Assembly (NCBI GenBank): GCA_036654095.1
Contig: JAVVSR010000001.1
Coordinates: 186,001 to 250,000, forward strand
Direction: 5' to 3'
DNA: 64,000 nt
Source of the DNA: JAVVSR01 sp036654095
GTDB lineage: Bacteria; Bacillota; Clostridia; Christensenellales; CAG-917
A program made the translations under genes and the position numbers. Every line of letters begins with the position of its first letter. Within the stretch, counting starts at the first letter, position 1. Of the stretch, positions 7,877-16,530 are shown piece after piece. Under the pieces are notes generated by a model. It did no database searches, was not told the DNA's origin, and saw only the letters and a program-made list of their open reading frames with translations.

Positions 7877-9976
7877 ATGATTGATAGAAAAATTTTTAAA
7901 ACTGAAATTGGTGGCAGAGAGGTGTCGGTAGAAGTAGGCGCATACTGTGGCCAATCAAATGGTTCGTGCTTGATAAGGTGCGGAGAAACTGTTGTTTTAA
8001 CGAATGTCACGATGGCAAAAGAAGCGCGTGATGGAATTGACTTTTTCCCTTTAGGCGTTGATTTTGAAGAGAAAATGTATGCCGTAGGTAGGATTCCGGG
8101 CGGGTTTAAAAAACGCGAAGGTCGTCCTTCTGACAAGGCTATTTTGACGTCAAGGTTAATTGACCGTCCAATTAGGCCTCTATTTACAAAAGGTTTCTTA
8201 AATGACGTTGCAGTAGTCGCTACCGCGTTGTCTGTTGATAAAGATATTCCACCTGAAGTTTTTGGTATGTTGGGCAGTTCGATTGCATTGTCTATTTCGG
8301 ATATTCCATTTGCTGGCCCTACTGGTTCAGTTGTAGTAGGTATGATTGATGGAAAATACGTGATTAACCCGACCACCGATGAGCGCGAAAAAAGTAAATT
8401 AAATTTAAGTTTATCGGGCACTAAAGATGCTATTATGATGGTTGAGGCTGGCGCAAATATTATCAGCGAAAAAGAAATGCTTGATGCGATTATGTTTGGT
8501 CACGAAGAAATTAAAAAAATTATTGGTTTTATTGAAGAAATTCAAACTGCGGTTGGCAAGGAAAAACTTGAAGTTACTTTGCATTTGCCATCAGAGGAAG
8601 TTAAATCTGCTGTTTTTGCTTGGGGCGACAAGAAAATGGATTACGTACTTGAAACATTTGACCGCACTGAACGCGAAAAACGCGATGACGCTTTAAATGC
8701 TGAAGCAGCGGAATATTTTGCTTCAATTTATCCTAATGATTTAGTATCGGTTGGCGACGCTTTGTATGCTTTGAAAAAAGTTAAAGTTCGCGCAAAAATT
8801 ATTAACGACGGTATTCGTCCCGATGGCCGTGTTTTAACGGAAATTCGTCCTATTTGGTGTGAACATGGTATTTTACCTCGGGTTCACGGAAGCGCAATTT
8901 TTACACGTGGACAAACTCAGGCTTTAACTACTTGCACTTTAGGCACAATCTCTGAAGTACAAAAACTTGAAGGCTTAGACGATGATATCTTTAAACGTTA
9001 TATGCATCATTACAATATGCCTCCTTATTCAACTGGCGAAGCTAAACCTAATCGTAGCCCCGGTCGTCGTGAAATCGGCCACGGTTCTCTTGCTGAAAGA
9101 GCTTTGGAACCCGTTTTACCAAGCGAAGCTAAATTTCCGTACGCTATTCGTACCGTTTCAGAAATTTTAAGTTCAAATGGTTCAACTTCTATGGCAAGCG
9201 TTTGCGGAAGCACAATGTCGCTTATGGACGCTGGTGTTCCTATTGCGGCGCCTGTTGCAGGTATCGCTATGGGCTTGATTAAAGATGAGGAAAAAAATAA
9301 GATTGCTATTTTGTCGGATATCCAAGGTTTGGAAGACTTTTTGGGCGATATGGACTTTAAAGTTGCAGGCACTTGTGAAGGTATTACGGCAATTCAAATG
9401 GATATTAAGATCAAGGGCATTAATGAGGAAATTTTACGCACCGCGCTTGAACAGGCTCGTTTAGGCAGGTTGTTTATTTTAAGTAAAATGGCTGAGTGCA
9501 TTGATAAGCCTAATACTGAACTTTCTAAGTACGCTCCTAAGATTATTACATTTACAATTAATCCTGATAAAATTCGCGATGTTATTGGCAGTGGCGGAAA
9601 AGTTATTAATAAAATTATTTCGGATACTGGAGCTAAAATTGATATTAATGACAATGGCGTTGTTTCTATTGCGGGCGAAAACAGCGAGTGCGCAGAACGC
9701 GCTAAAAAAATTGTATTGTCAATAGTTAAAGACCCTGAAGCCGGTGACATTTTTGAAGGGCCTGTTGAACGTATTTTACAATTTGGCGCATTTATTAACA
9801 TTGCTCCTGGTAAAGATGGTTTAGTTCATATTTCAAAACTTTCAAATAAGCGCGTCGATAAGGTAGAAGATGTTGTAAATATTGGCGATAGATGTCAAGT
9901 TGAAGTTATTAAGATTGACGAAAAAAACCGTATTGATTTAAAACTTATTGCCGTTTTGGAAAAAGCTAAAGCCTAG
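7877..9976 (+). CDS. pnp: Polyribonucleotide nucleotidyltransferase (PNPase)
   Basis: PNPase degrades RNA from the 3' end by phosphorolysis. The 699 residues hold the full family layout. Two RNase PH-like domains are present; the second contains EFPYAIR-type sequence (KFPYAIRTVSEILSSNGS) and the catalytic-region segment GDMDFKVAGT. A KH domain with VIGSGGKVI lies near 570, and a C-terminal S1 domain with FGAFINIAPGKDGLVHIS near 640. The start has TGGAGGAT upstream. It follows rpsO and precedes a ylxY-like gene and an M16 peptidase gene, the same order as in Bacillus subtilis. Confidence 0.98.
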   Translation: MIDRKIFKTEIGGREVSVEVGAYCGQSNGSCLIRCGETVVLTNVTMAKEARDGIDFFPLGVDFEEKMYAVGRIPGGFKKREGRPSDKAILTSRLIDRPIRPLFTKGFLNDVAVVATALSVDKDIPPEVFGMLGSSIALSISDIPFAGPTGSVVVGMIDGKYVINPTTDEREKSKLNLSLSGTKDAIMMVEAGANIISEKEMLDAIMFGHEEIKKIIGFIEEIQTAVGKEKLEVTLHLPSEEVKSAVFAWGDKKMDYVLETFDRTEREKRDDALNAEAAEYFASIYPNDLVSVGDALYALKKVKVRAKIINDGIRPDGRVLTEIRPIWCEHGILPRVHGSAIFTRGQTQALTTCTLGTISEVQKLEGLDDDIFKRYMHHYNMPPYSTGEAKPNRSPGRREIGHGSLAERALEPVLPSEAKFPYAIRTVSEILSSNGSTSMASVCGSTMSLMDAGVPIAAPVAGIAMGLIKDEEKNKIAILSDIQGLEDFLGDMDFKVAGTCEGITAIQMDIKIKGINEEILRTALEQARLGRLFILSKMAECIDKPNTELSKYAPKIITFTINPDKIRDVIGSGGKVINKIISDTGAKIDINDNGVVSIAGENSECAERAKKIVLSIVKDPEAGDIFEGPVERILQFGAFINIAPGKDGLVHISKLSNKRVDKVEDVVNIGDRCQVEVIKIDEKNRIDLKLIAVLEKAKA

Positions 9977-10039
9977 ATAATTTTTTAGGTTGCAAGCTAA
10001 GTTTTAAATTTATTTTCAAATTAAATAAAATTTGTTTTA

Positions 10040-10073
10040 AATAAGCTTGACTTAGGTCGAGCTTATTTTTTTT
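10040..10073 (+). terminator. Terminator after pnp
   Basis: A 12-bp stem (AATAAGCTTGAC with GTCGAGCTTATT, one G-T pair) with a 4-base loop is followed by a run of T. Confidence 0.9.
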
Positions 10074-10120
10074 ATGTAATAGCTTTGATTAACTTTTCAT
10101 AGTATTAATTGAGGTGCGCT

Positions 10121-10840
10121 ATGAAAGAAAAAAAATATGTAACCATAATTGCTAATTCTGTAATTATTTTTGTTTTAATTGTTCTGTTTGCCGCCACACT
10201 TTCGGGCAACTCGGCAATAGAAGTGTTAAATAAAGGCAAAAAAGAAGCCGTTTATCGTGGCGACGAAAAAAAAGCCGAAGTTAGCTTGATGATTAATGTT
10301 TATTGGGGTACGGAATATGTTTTGCCTATGGCAAAAATTTTTGAAGCTTACGGATATAATACTACTTTCTTTTTAGGCGGCAGTTGGCTAAGCGAAAATA
10401 TAGATATGGTTGTCGAACTGGATAAATTAGGTTTCGAATTAGCTAATCACGGGTATAACCATAAAAATCATAAGTCGTTATCGGTAGAGGAAAATCGAAA
10501 GGAATTAATGGTTACAAACAATGTTTTATGTAAAATAATCGGACGTCAACCAGTAAAATTATTTGCGCCACCATCGGGGTATATTGGCGAAAATATGATG
10601 AATGTTTGCGAAAAAGAAGGATTTGAAGTAATTATGTGGTCAAGAGATACCATTGACTGGCGCGATAAAGATAGTAATATTATTTACAGCAGAGCAATAA
10701 AAAATATGAAAAATGGCGATTTAATTTTGATGCACCCAACGGCGCACTCGTTAGAAGCGTTGCCCAATATTTTAAATTATTGTAAACAAAATGGTTTTAA
10801 AGTTGTGACCGTTAGCCAAAATATAAATAGTTTGGTTTAA
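10121..10840 (+). CDS. YlxY-like polysaccharide deacetylase family protein, probably not a standard deacetylase
   Basis: A 239-residue protein with one N-terminal membrane segment (residues about 7-28) and a NodB-type domain expected outside the membrane. The start is ATG 10121 with GAGGTG upstream, not the in-frame TTG at 10109. The usual first motif (TFDDG), which supplies the catalytic and one metal-binding aspartate, reads MINVYWG here, so both aspartates are gone. The histidine motif is kept (NHGYNH), the third motif reads FAPPSG without its arginine, and DTIDW and LMHP correspond to motifs four and five. Its place after pnp and before an M16 peptidase matches B. subtilis ylxY, a sporulation-associated family member. 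The fold is clear, but activity is doubtful. Confidence 0.8.
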   Translation: MKEKKYVTIIANSVIIFVLIVLFAATLSGNSAIEVLNKGKKEAVYRGDEKKAEVSLMINVYWGTEYVLPMAKIFEAYGYNTTFFLGGSWLSENIDMVVELDKLGFELANHGYNHKNHKSLSVEENRKELMVTNNVLCKIIGRQPVKLFAPPSGYIGENMMNVCEKEGFEVIMWSRDTIDWRDKDSNIIYSRAIKNMKNGDLILMHPTAHSLEALPNILNYCKQNGFKVVTVSQNINSLV

Positions 10841-10867
10841 TATTTGAATTTTAGTCTAAATTATTAT

Positions 10868-10896
10868 TTGTATTTTATATAGATATATGTTAATAT
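10868..10896 (+). promoter_or_regulatory. Possible SigA-type promoter for the M16 peptidase gene
   Basis: TTGTAT and TAATAT are 17 bases apart. The predicted start is only about 10 bases before the ATG at 10913, so the leader would be very short yet still contain GAGGT. Confidence 0.45.
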
Positions 10897-10912
10897 ACTT
10901 ATAGAGGTAATT

Positions 10913-12172
10913 ATGGAAAAAATTAAAAAATATAGCAATGGTTTGACTTTAGCTTATCAATATTCGCCCACGGTTCGGTCGGTTGCAATCGGCGTTTTCG
11001 TGAACGTTGGCAGTATTAATGAAGATAGTAAAACTAATGGTATTTCGCACTTTATTGAACATATGATGTTTAAAGGTACAAAACGTCGTACCGCATTTGA
11101 TATCGTTGCCGAATCGGATAATATTGGCGCGCAAATTAATGCTTTCACAAGTAAAACAAATACCTGCTACTACATGGTATGTGTTGATAACGACACTGAA
11201 AAATGTGTTGATATTTTGTCGGATTTATTTTTTAATAGTGTTTTCCCAAATGAGGAAATAGAAAAAGAAAAGGGCGTTGTTCTTGAAGAAATATCAATGA
11301 CTATCGACACTCCCGACGACCTTTGTCTTGAAATGGCAACAAGCGCATTTTACAAAGGTCACCCACTATCTCGACAAATTTTAGGCACTCGAAAAAACGT
11401 TCAGGGTTTTACTAGAGAAGATATTTTAAATTACATTGATCTTCATTATACCCCCGACAATATCTTAATATCGGTTGTCGGAAATATTACGCTTAAAGAA
11501 GTTGAAATTTTAATAAATAAATACTTTATCGATAATTTTTCATTAAAGAAGTCGCCAAACAAGCAAATTAAGCATTTTGAGGGCAATTCTACTTTTATAA
11601 AAAAATGTAAAAAAATTGAACAAAGTCATATCGCTTTTATTTTTCCATCGATGGCTTACTGTGATAAACTAACCACTGCGCTAAAAGTTTTTAACACTGC
11701 TTTCGGATATGGTATGAGTAGCCGACTTTTTCAAAATGTTCGTGAAAATTTGGGACTTGCTTATTCGGTTTATTCATATCCGTCTTTTTACACCACAAAT
11801 GGTTGCTGTTCAATATATCTTGGGACTAATTCAAATAGTGTTGAAAAGGCTACTCTTGCAGTCAAAGACGAGATTGACAAGGTTTTAAAATTCGGCATAA
11901 CCGAGGCGGAGTTTTTAAGAGGGAAGGCGCAAATGCGTAGCGCGTTTGTTTTCGGTCAAGAAAGCACGTCAAGTATGATGACGATGATTGCTCGCCATAC
12001 AATTATGACTGGCGAGGCCTGTGATATTGACAAAATGTTGTTAGATATTGAAAATGTTACGCTTGATGATGTAAATGAAGTTATAAAACAAGTTTTTGAT
12101 TTTAACAAAGTAACCGCTTGCTATGTCGGCCCTAAATGCGACGTCGATTTACTAAAACTTATCAAAGGATAA
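10913..12172 (+). CDS. mlpA: M16-family zinc peptidase (MlpA/YmxG-like)
   Basis: A 419-residue M16 (pitrilysin/processing peptidase) family protein. The inverted zinc motif HFIEH lies near residue 46 and the downstream glutamate is in the EKGVVLEEI region near 120. The C-terminal half carries the R-x-x-x-LGLAYSVYS substrate-binding pattern near residue 280. Length and layout match bacterial mitochondrial-processing-peptidase-like proteins encoded next to pnp in Bacillus. The substrate is not known. The following dUTPase gene starts 5 bases after the stop, so they are probably cotranscribed. Confidence 0.9.
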   Translation: MEKIKKYSNGLTLAYQYSPTVRSVAIGVFVNVGSINEDSKTNGISHFIEHMMFKGTKRRTAFDIVAESDNIGAQINAFTSKTNTCYYMVCVDNDTEKCVDILSDLFFNSVFPNEEIEKEKGVVLEEISMTIDTPDDLCLEMATSAFYKGHPLSRQILGTRKNVQGFTREDILNYIDLHYTPDNILISVVGNITLKEVEILINKYFIDNFSLKKSPNKQIKHFEGNSTFIKKCKKIEQSHIAFIFPSMAYCDKLTTALKVFNTAFGYGMSSRLFQNVRENLGLAYSVYSYPSFYTTNGCCSIYLGTNSNSVEKATLAVKDEIDKVLKFGITEAEFLRGKAQMRSAFVFGQESTSSMMTMIARHTIMTGEACDIDKMLLDIENVTLDDVNEVIKQVFDFNKVTACYVGPKCDVDLLKLIKG

Positions 12173-12177
12173 CTATA

Positions 12178-12558
12178 ATGATACAAAAAACTTTTGAAGA
12201 AATGGAAATGTTAGAAAAGATTTTTTATATGCAAAATCTTTTTGATACCGATTTAGCAACTAATAGAAACCTTGAATTTACAAAAGAACAATGGATTCAA
12301 AAAGAAGTACTGGCAATGATTTCTGAACTTGCAGAACTTTTAGATGAGGTAAACTTTAAGTGGTGGAAAAATCCTAAACCCGAAAATTCGGATAATATTA
12401 AAGACGAAATTGTTGATATCCTACACTTTTTTACCGCAATGTGCATTAAGTCGGGAATGTCTGCGACGGAACTTTATGAGCGCTATATGAAAAAAAATCA
12501 AGAAAATTTTGACCGACAATATGGTAAATCGGATAAAAAAGGGTACGAACTAAAATAG
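12178..12558 (+). CDS. Dimeric-type dUTP diphosphatase
   Basis: A 126-residue all-alpha NTP pyrophosphatase of the MazG/dimeric dUTPase superfamily. The metal-binding acidic motifs are visible: ISELAELLDE followed by VNFKWWK, and KDEIVDILHFF. The FKWWK sequence is typical of dimeric dUTPases found in Firmicutes and phages, which remove dUTP to keep uracil out of DNA. The true start is the ATG at 12178 with AAGGAT upstream; an upstream in-frame start at 12136 lies inside the preceding gene. A terminator follows 85 bases later. Another pyrimidine or MazG-like nucleotide substrate cannot be excluded. Confidence 0.82.
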   Translation: MIQKTFEEMEMLEKIFYMQNLFDTDLATNRNLEFTKEQWIQKEVLAMISELAELLDEVNFKWWKNPKPENSDNIKDEIVDILHFFTAMCIKSGMSATELYERYMKKNQENFDRQYGKSDKKGYELK

Positions 12559-12642
12559 CGTTTGGATTTTAAAATAAAAATACAATTACATATTTAATGT
12601 GACAAAGTTTGTTGTTTGGCACAATATCTTGTATATTTTTAG

Positions 12643-12671
12643 TGCCGTAATTAAATTTACGGCATATTTTT
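12643..12671 (+). terminator. Terminator after the peptidase-dUTPase operon
   Basis: An 8-bp perfect stem (TGCCGTAA with TTACGGCA) with a 6-base loop is followed by TATTTTTA. Confidence 0.8.
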
Positions 12672-12704
12672 ACCTAATTTTTATAAATTTTTCTAGTATA
12701 AATG

Positions 12705-12733
12705 TTGTAAATATATATCAATTATGGTATACT
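12705..12733 (+). promoter_or_regulatory. SigA-type promoter for ftsK
   Basis: TTGTAA and TATACT are 17 bases apart. The resulting leader to the ftsK start would be about 195 bases. The rest of the 12559-12933 spacer is AT-rich, with nothing else recognised. Confidence 0.65.
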
Positions 12734-12933
12734 TACAAATAAGTATTAAAGTAAATAAATTTAATGTGAAAATAAACTGTATCATTAAATTGTTTTTATA
12801 TTTTTACCAAATAATGTGGTTACATATTTTAAGCAGATTAAGTTTATTTTTGCAACAATATGTCTATAACCTACACGCGCTATGATACTTTAGATTTGCC
12901 ACAATAATATTGATAAATTATTTGGAGGAAACT

Positions 12934-15900
12934 TTGAGTTATAATAATCCTTACAACGACAGCCGCTATGAAAGCACAGCTAATCGCATTGCTGTTGGTG
13001 TTTTAATAATAATTGTTAGTTTACTTGCTACATTATCGCTATGCAATGCTTTAAGCAGTGTAGGGCATTTGGTTAAGGACTTTTTGCTTGGCGTTTTTGG
13101 TTTTGTTGCTTATGCATATTCAATTTGTGGTGTGATAATTGGTGTCGCTGTTACTCTTGGGCGCAAACCAACGCTCCCGCTTGACAAATCACTTAAGTAT
13201 ATTCTACTTTTCATTTTAGGCGTTATGATTTTTCACGTTTGGTTTACTCGTGGCCTTATTGCAGGCAGCAACTATGGACAATATTTAAAAACCGTCTATG
13301 TTGAAACTAGCCCTGCCGGGTGGATAGGCTCACTTATTTCGTATCCTATTATGAAAATTTTAAGCCCAACATTTTTTTTAGTTGTGTTAATCATTCTTTT
13401 TGCCGCGACCGCATTGGCGTCCTTTTATCCATTGCTTGTTGGTTCAAGCCCTTACAAGGCTAAAAACACAAAAATTAAGCCAAATAAGTCGAAAACACCA
13501 GTTTTAGCAGACATTTCTCGCGAAGCTGAAAATGAAACTGTAATTTCAAATGAAGTGGGCAACAGCTTATTTGTAGGCACTGTAAATGAAGATGGTTCGG
13601 CTGCTGAATTTAAGCAAGCAAGCAAAAAACAAATTAAAAAGCAAACAGGGTTCAATGTTCTTTTCCCAAATCAGAACAGCGCGACGAACATTGAAGATAG
13701 CGCAGTTGAACCTATTTTTGATAACGAGTCTGAACGGAAAAAGCGAGCCAGAGAAAAGCTGTTTGGCAAAAAAACTGTTGAAACAAATAATACTGAAAAT
13801 GTTGACGATAAAGTCGTATTCGGTAAATCGCTTGAGAAACAACCTGTCGACGATGTCAAACCATCGCATAAGGAAGTTCCGCGCGCCTCATTACCATTTA
13901 CATTTAATACTCAAATTAATCAAACCGAAAATCGTGACGGTAAACCCAAATCTTTAAAAGAAGCTTTTAATATCGACGATACCGATGAAGGCCGTATTCG
14001 TGAACTTCAAGAACGAATGGGGTATATTTTAAATTCAGAAGTTAAACCTAGCGATGTTCGTGGCGCTGCTTCAAAACGACTTGTTGAACCTATTAAAAAG
14101 CCCGAACCGGAAGTTTTGCCCGAAGTTAAGCAAGATGTCGTTTCAAAATCTAATGATGACACTGCTCAAAAAAATGACGACTTGCCGTATTTTGTAAAAC
14201 AAATACTCTATGGCGAACAAAAAAATGTTGACATTAAAAAAGTTTCTGACATTAACTCGGCTGAGTTGCCCGATAATGGAAAAACTTTAGAAAAACCGCT
14301 TTCACCACAAAATCTTGATGAAACAATTAAACCATCGTTTAAGCCAATTCCGCAACAGCCCGCACGACCTATTGTTGAGTCGGTACTTTATTCAAGCGCG
14401 CAAAAAGATGCGGCGCTACTTAACGATAAACTTAATAAACAACAAAATGATTGCAATGTGGTTTCAAACAATGAAGTTGCACCGCTTGACAAAATCAATC
14501 CTAGTTTTGAGTATAAACCTTTAGATGAAATTAAACCTATTATAGAAAGTCCTTCTTTGGAAAAATCCGCTGACAGTGGCAGAGGTAGTATTCGTGATTT
14601 AAATATATTTAAAAATAACAGCGCAAGCGTTTCTGAAAAGCCATCAGTTATTCCGCAAAACCCAAGTAAATCTAATGAGGACGTTGTCGCTTTGGGTGAT
14701 TTTTCTAATTTAAATAATGAACGAATTATTAGTGAAAATAAAAATAGCGCTATAATGCCATCTGAAAAAACTGTTCGTGAAGTTGAAAACAATCCGCTTG
14801 ACCGTCAACCTCGAACGGAAGCAAAACGCATTATTGATGACAAAACAGTTGTGCGCGAGGATAGATTGAAAAGCAATGAACAACTGCAAAATACAGAGTT
14901 GCAAAAAGAAAAACCATCTTCTTATAACAATGATTTTCCTATTGGAAAGAGGGCGGAACCTGTTAAGTTGACCCCAGCTCCTGCTAAAATTAAGGCGGAG
15001 CAAATTTCCATTGAACAGTCCTTGGAGGAGCAGCGTTTGCGTACTCCGTATATGGCTCCGCCGATTGACTTGCTTATGTCGCGCGATGAAAAGGTTAAGA
15101 TTGAAGATTATACTGAACGTGTTGAGCTTTTAGAGCATACCCTTTCGCAGTTTAAAATTGATGCAAAAGTCATAGGCGTTACGCAGGGTCCTACTTTTAG
15201 CCGATTTGAACTTATGATGCCAGATGGTATTCCTGTTAATTCTGTTTTAAAAATTGAAAAAGATTTATCAATGAAACTTAGGGCATCGCCGTTACGTTTT
15301 GAAGCTCCTATTCCTGGTAGAGATGCGTTTGGAATTGAAGTTCCTAACGCTGTCCGCTCGGCAGTTAGTTTAAAATCGATAATTATGTCAGAAGAATTTA
15401 ATACCGCAAAATCAATGCTCACCTTTGCGCTCGGTAAAGATATCGGTAATGATAATTTCGTGTGTGACCTTGAAAGTATGCCGCATATGCTTATCGCTGG
15501 CGCTACTGGAAGTGGAAAAAGTGTTTGCATAAACTCGCTTATTGTAAGTTTGCTTTATAAGTGTGGGCCAAATGATTTAAAACTTATTTTGGTTGACCCT
15601 AAACAGGTTGAACTTAACTTATATAGCGGTTTACCACATCTTCTGTTGCCCGAGGTTATCGATGACCCTGTTGTCGCAATAAACGCGCTCGACTGGACTA
15701 TTGAGGAAATGAAAGCTCGTTTTACAATATTTAAAAAATATCAAGTAAGAAATATAAGCGAGTATAACAGCATTGCGGCTAAAACTCCCGGGCTTAATAA
15801 AATTCCGCGTATAGTGTTTATTATTGATGAACTGGCTGACTTTATTTTAGTTAAGAAAAAAGAGATTGAAGATAGAATTGGAAAAGTTACAAGGCTTTCG

Positions 15901-16530
15901 CGCGCGGCGGGCATTCATTTGGTTGTGGCAACACAAAGGCCGTCTGTTGACATTGTTACAGGCACGATAAAATCAAATCTTCCTTCGCGTATTGCGTTTG
16001 CAGTGCAGTCAGCTGCCGACTCAATGACCATTTTGGCAGGCGGTGGAGCGGAAAATCTTTTAGGTAAGGGCGATATGCTGTTTGCTCCACAATCACGACC
16101 CGAGCCAATACGTTTGCAATGTACGCTTGTTGAACGTGATGAAGTTAAAGCTGTTGTCGACTATATTAAAGCGCACAACGAGTGCTATTATGATTCGCAA
16201 GTTGCAAATAGTATTTATTCATTGCCAAAAGAAGATATTGCGCCCGATGACGTTCCTAGCACAAACAATAACAAAACAGGTGATGATAAATTATTTGTTG
16301 ACGCATTGCGTATGTTTGTAAATGAAAAACAAGCTTCTATTTCCAAATTACAACGTCGATTTAAAGTCGGATATGGAACAGCTGCTAATATAATGGAAAA
16401 AATGGAAGACAGAAAATACGTTTCAGCTAATCTTGGTGGAAATAAAACGCGCGAAGTTTTAATTTCACTTGAACAATTTTATCAAATTTTTGGTCGCGAT
16501 GATGACGAGGATATAACTAATGAACTGTAA
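12934..16530 (+). CDS. ftsK: FtsK/SpoIIIE-family DNA translocase
   Basis: A membrane-anchored motor that pumps DNA through a closing septum. The best start is TTG 12934, eight-plus bases after a GGAGG site, giving 1198 residues. Four membrane segments fill roughly residues 15-190. A very long, charged, low-complexity linker follows to about 690. The motor has Walker A GATGSGKSV near 857 and a Walker B-type segment VFIIDELADF near 965. The C-terminal winged-helix gamma domain (KLQRRFKVGYGTAANIMEKM) recognises orienting DNA sequences in relatives. The linker makes it about 400 residues longer than B. subtilis SpoIIIE. Whether it serves vegetative division, sporulation or both cannot be read from the sequence. 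It overlaps rimO by 11 bases. Confidence 0.94.
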   Translation: MSYNNPYNDSRYESTANRIAVGVLIIIVSLLATLSLCNALSSVGHLVKDFLLGVFGFVAYAYSICGVIIGVAVTLGRKPTLPLDKSLKYILLFILGVMIFHVWFTRGLIAGSNYGQYLKTVYVETSPAGWIGSLISYPIMKILSPTFFLVVLIILFAATALASFYPLLVGSSPYKAKNTKIKPNKSKTPVLADISREAENETVISNEVGNSLFVGTVNEDGSAAEFKQASKKQIKKQTGFNVLFPNQNSATNIEDSAVEPIFDNESERKKRAREKLFGKKTVETNNTENVDDKVVFGKSLEKQPVDDVKPSHKEVPRASLPFTFNTQINQTENRDGKPKSLKEAFNIDDTDEGRIRELQERMGYILNSEVKPSDVRGAASKRLVEPIKKPEPEVLPEVKQDVVSKSNDDTAQKNDDLPYFVKQILYGEQKNVDIKKVSDINSAELPDNGKTLEKPLSPQNLDETIKPSFKPIPQQPARPIVESVLYSSAQKDAALLNDKLNKQQNDCNVVSNNEVAPLDKINPSFEYKPLDEIKPIIESPSLEKSADSGRGSIRDLNIFKNNSASVSEKPSVIPQNPSKSNEDVVALGDFSNLNNERIISENKNSAIMPSEKTVREVENNPLDRQPRTEAKRIIDDKTVVREDRLKSNEQLQNTELQKEKPSSYNNDFPIGKRAEPVKLTPAPAKIKAEQISIEQSLEEQRLRTPYMAPPIDLLMSRDEKVKIEDYTERVELLEHTLSQFKIDAKVIGVTQGPTFSRFELMMPDGIPVNSVLKIEKDLSMKLRASPLRFEAPIPGRDAFGIEVPNAVRSAVSLKSIIMSEEFNTAKSMLTFALGKDIGNDNFVCDLESMPHMLIAGATGSGKSVCINSLIVSLLYKCGPNDLKLILVDPKQVELNLYSGLPHLLLPEVIDDPVVAINALDWTIEEMKARFTIFKKYQVRNISEYNSIAAKTPGLNKIPRIVFIIDELADFILVKKKEIEDRIGKVTRLSRAAGIHLVVATQRPSVDIVTGTIKSNLPSRIAFAVQSAADSMTILAGGGAENLLGKGDMLFAPQSRPEPIRLQCTLVERDEVKAVVDYIKAHNECYYDSQVANSIYSLPKEDIAPDDVPSTNNNKTGDDKLFVDALRMFVNEKQASISKLQRRFKVGYGTAANIMEKMEDRKYVSANLGGNKTREVLISLEQFYQIFGRDDDEDITNEL

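Noticed and set aside
8442..9801. Several frames on both strands inside pnp, for example 9394-9801 minus
   Set aside because: They overlap a full-length, clearly conserved PNPase gene and have no family features or start signals.
13452..13869. Minus-strand frames opposite the ftsK linker
   Set aside because: Shadows of the low-complexity ftsK linker with no ribosome binding site and no recognisable domain.
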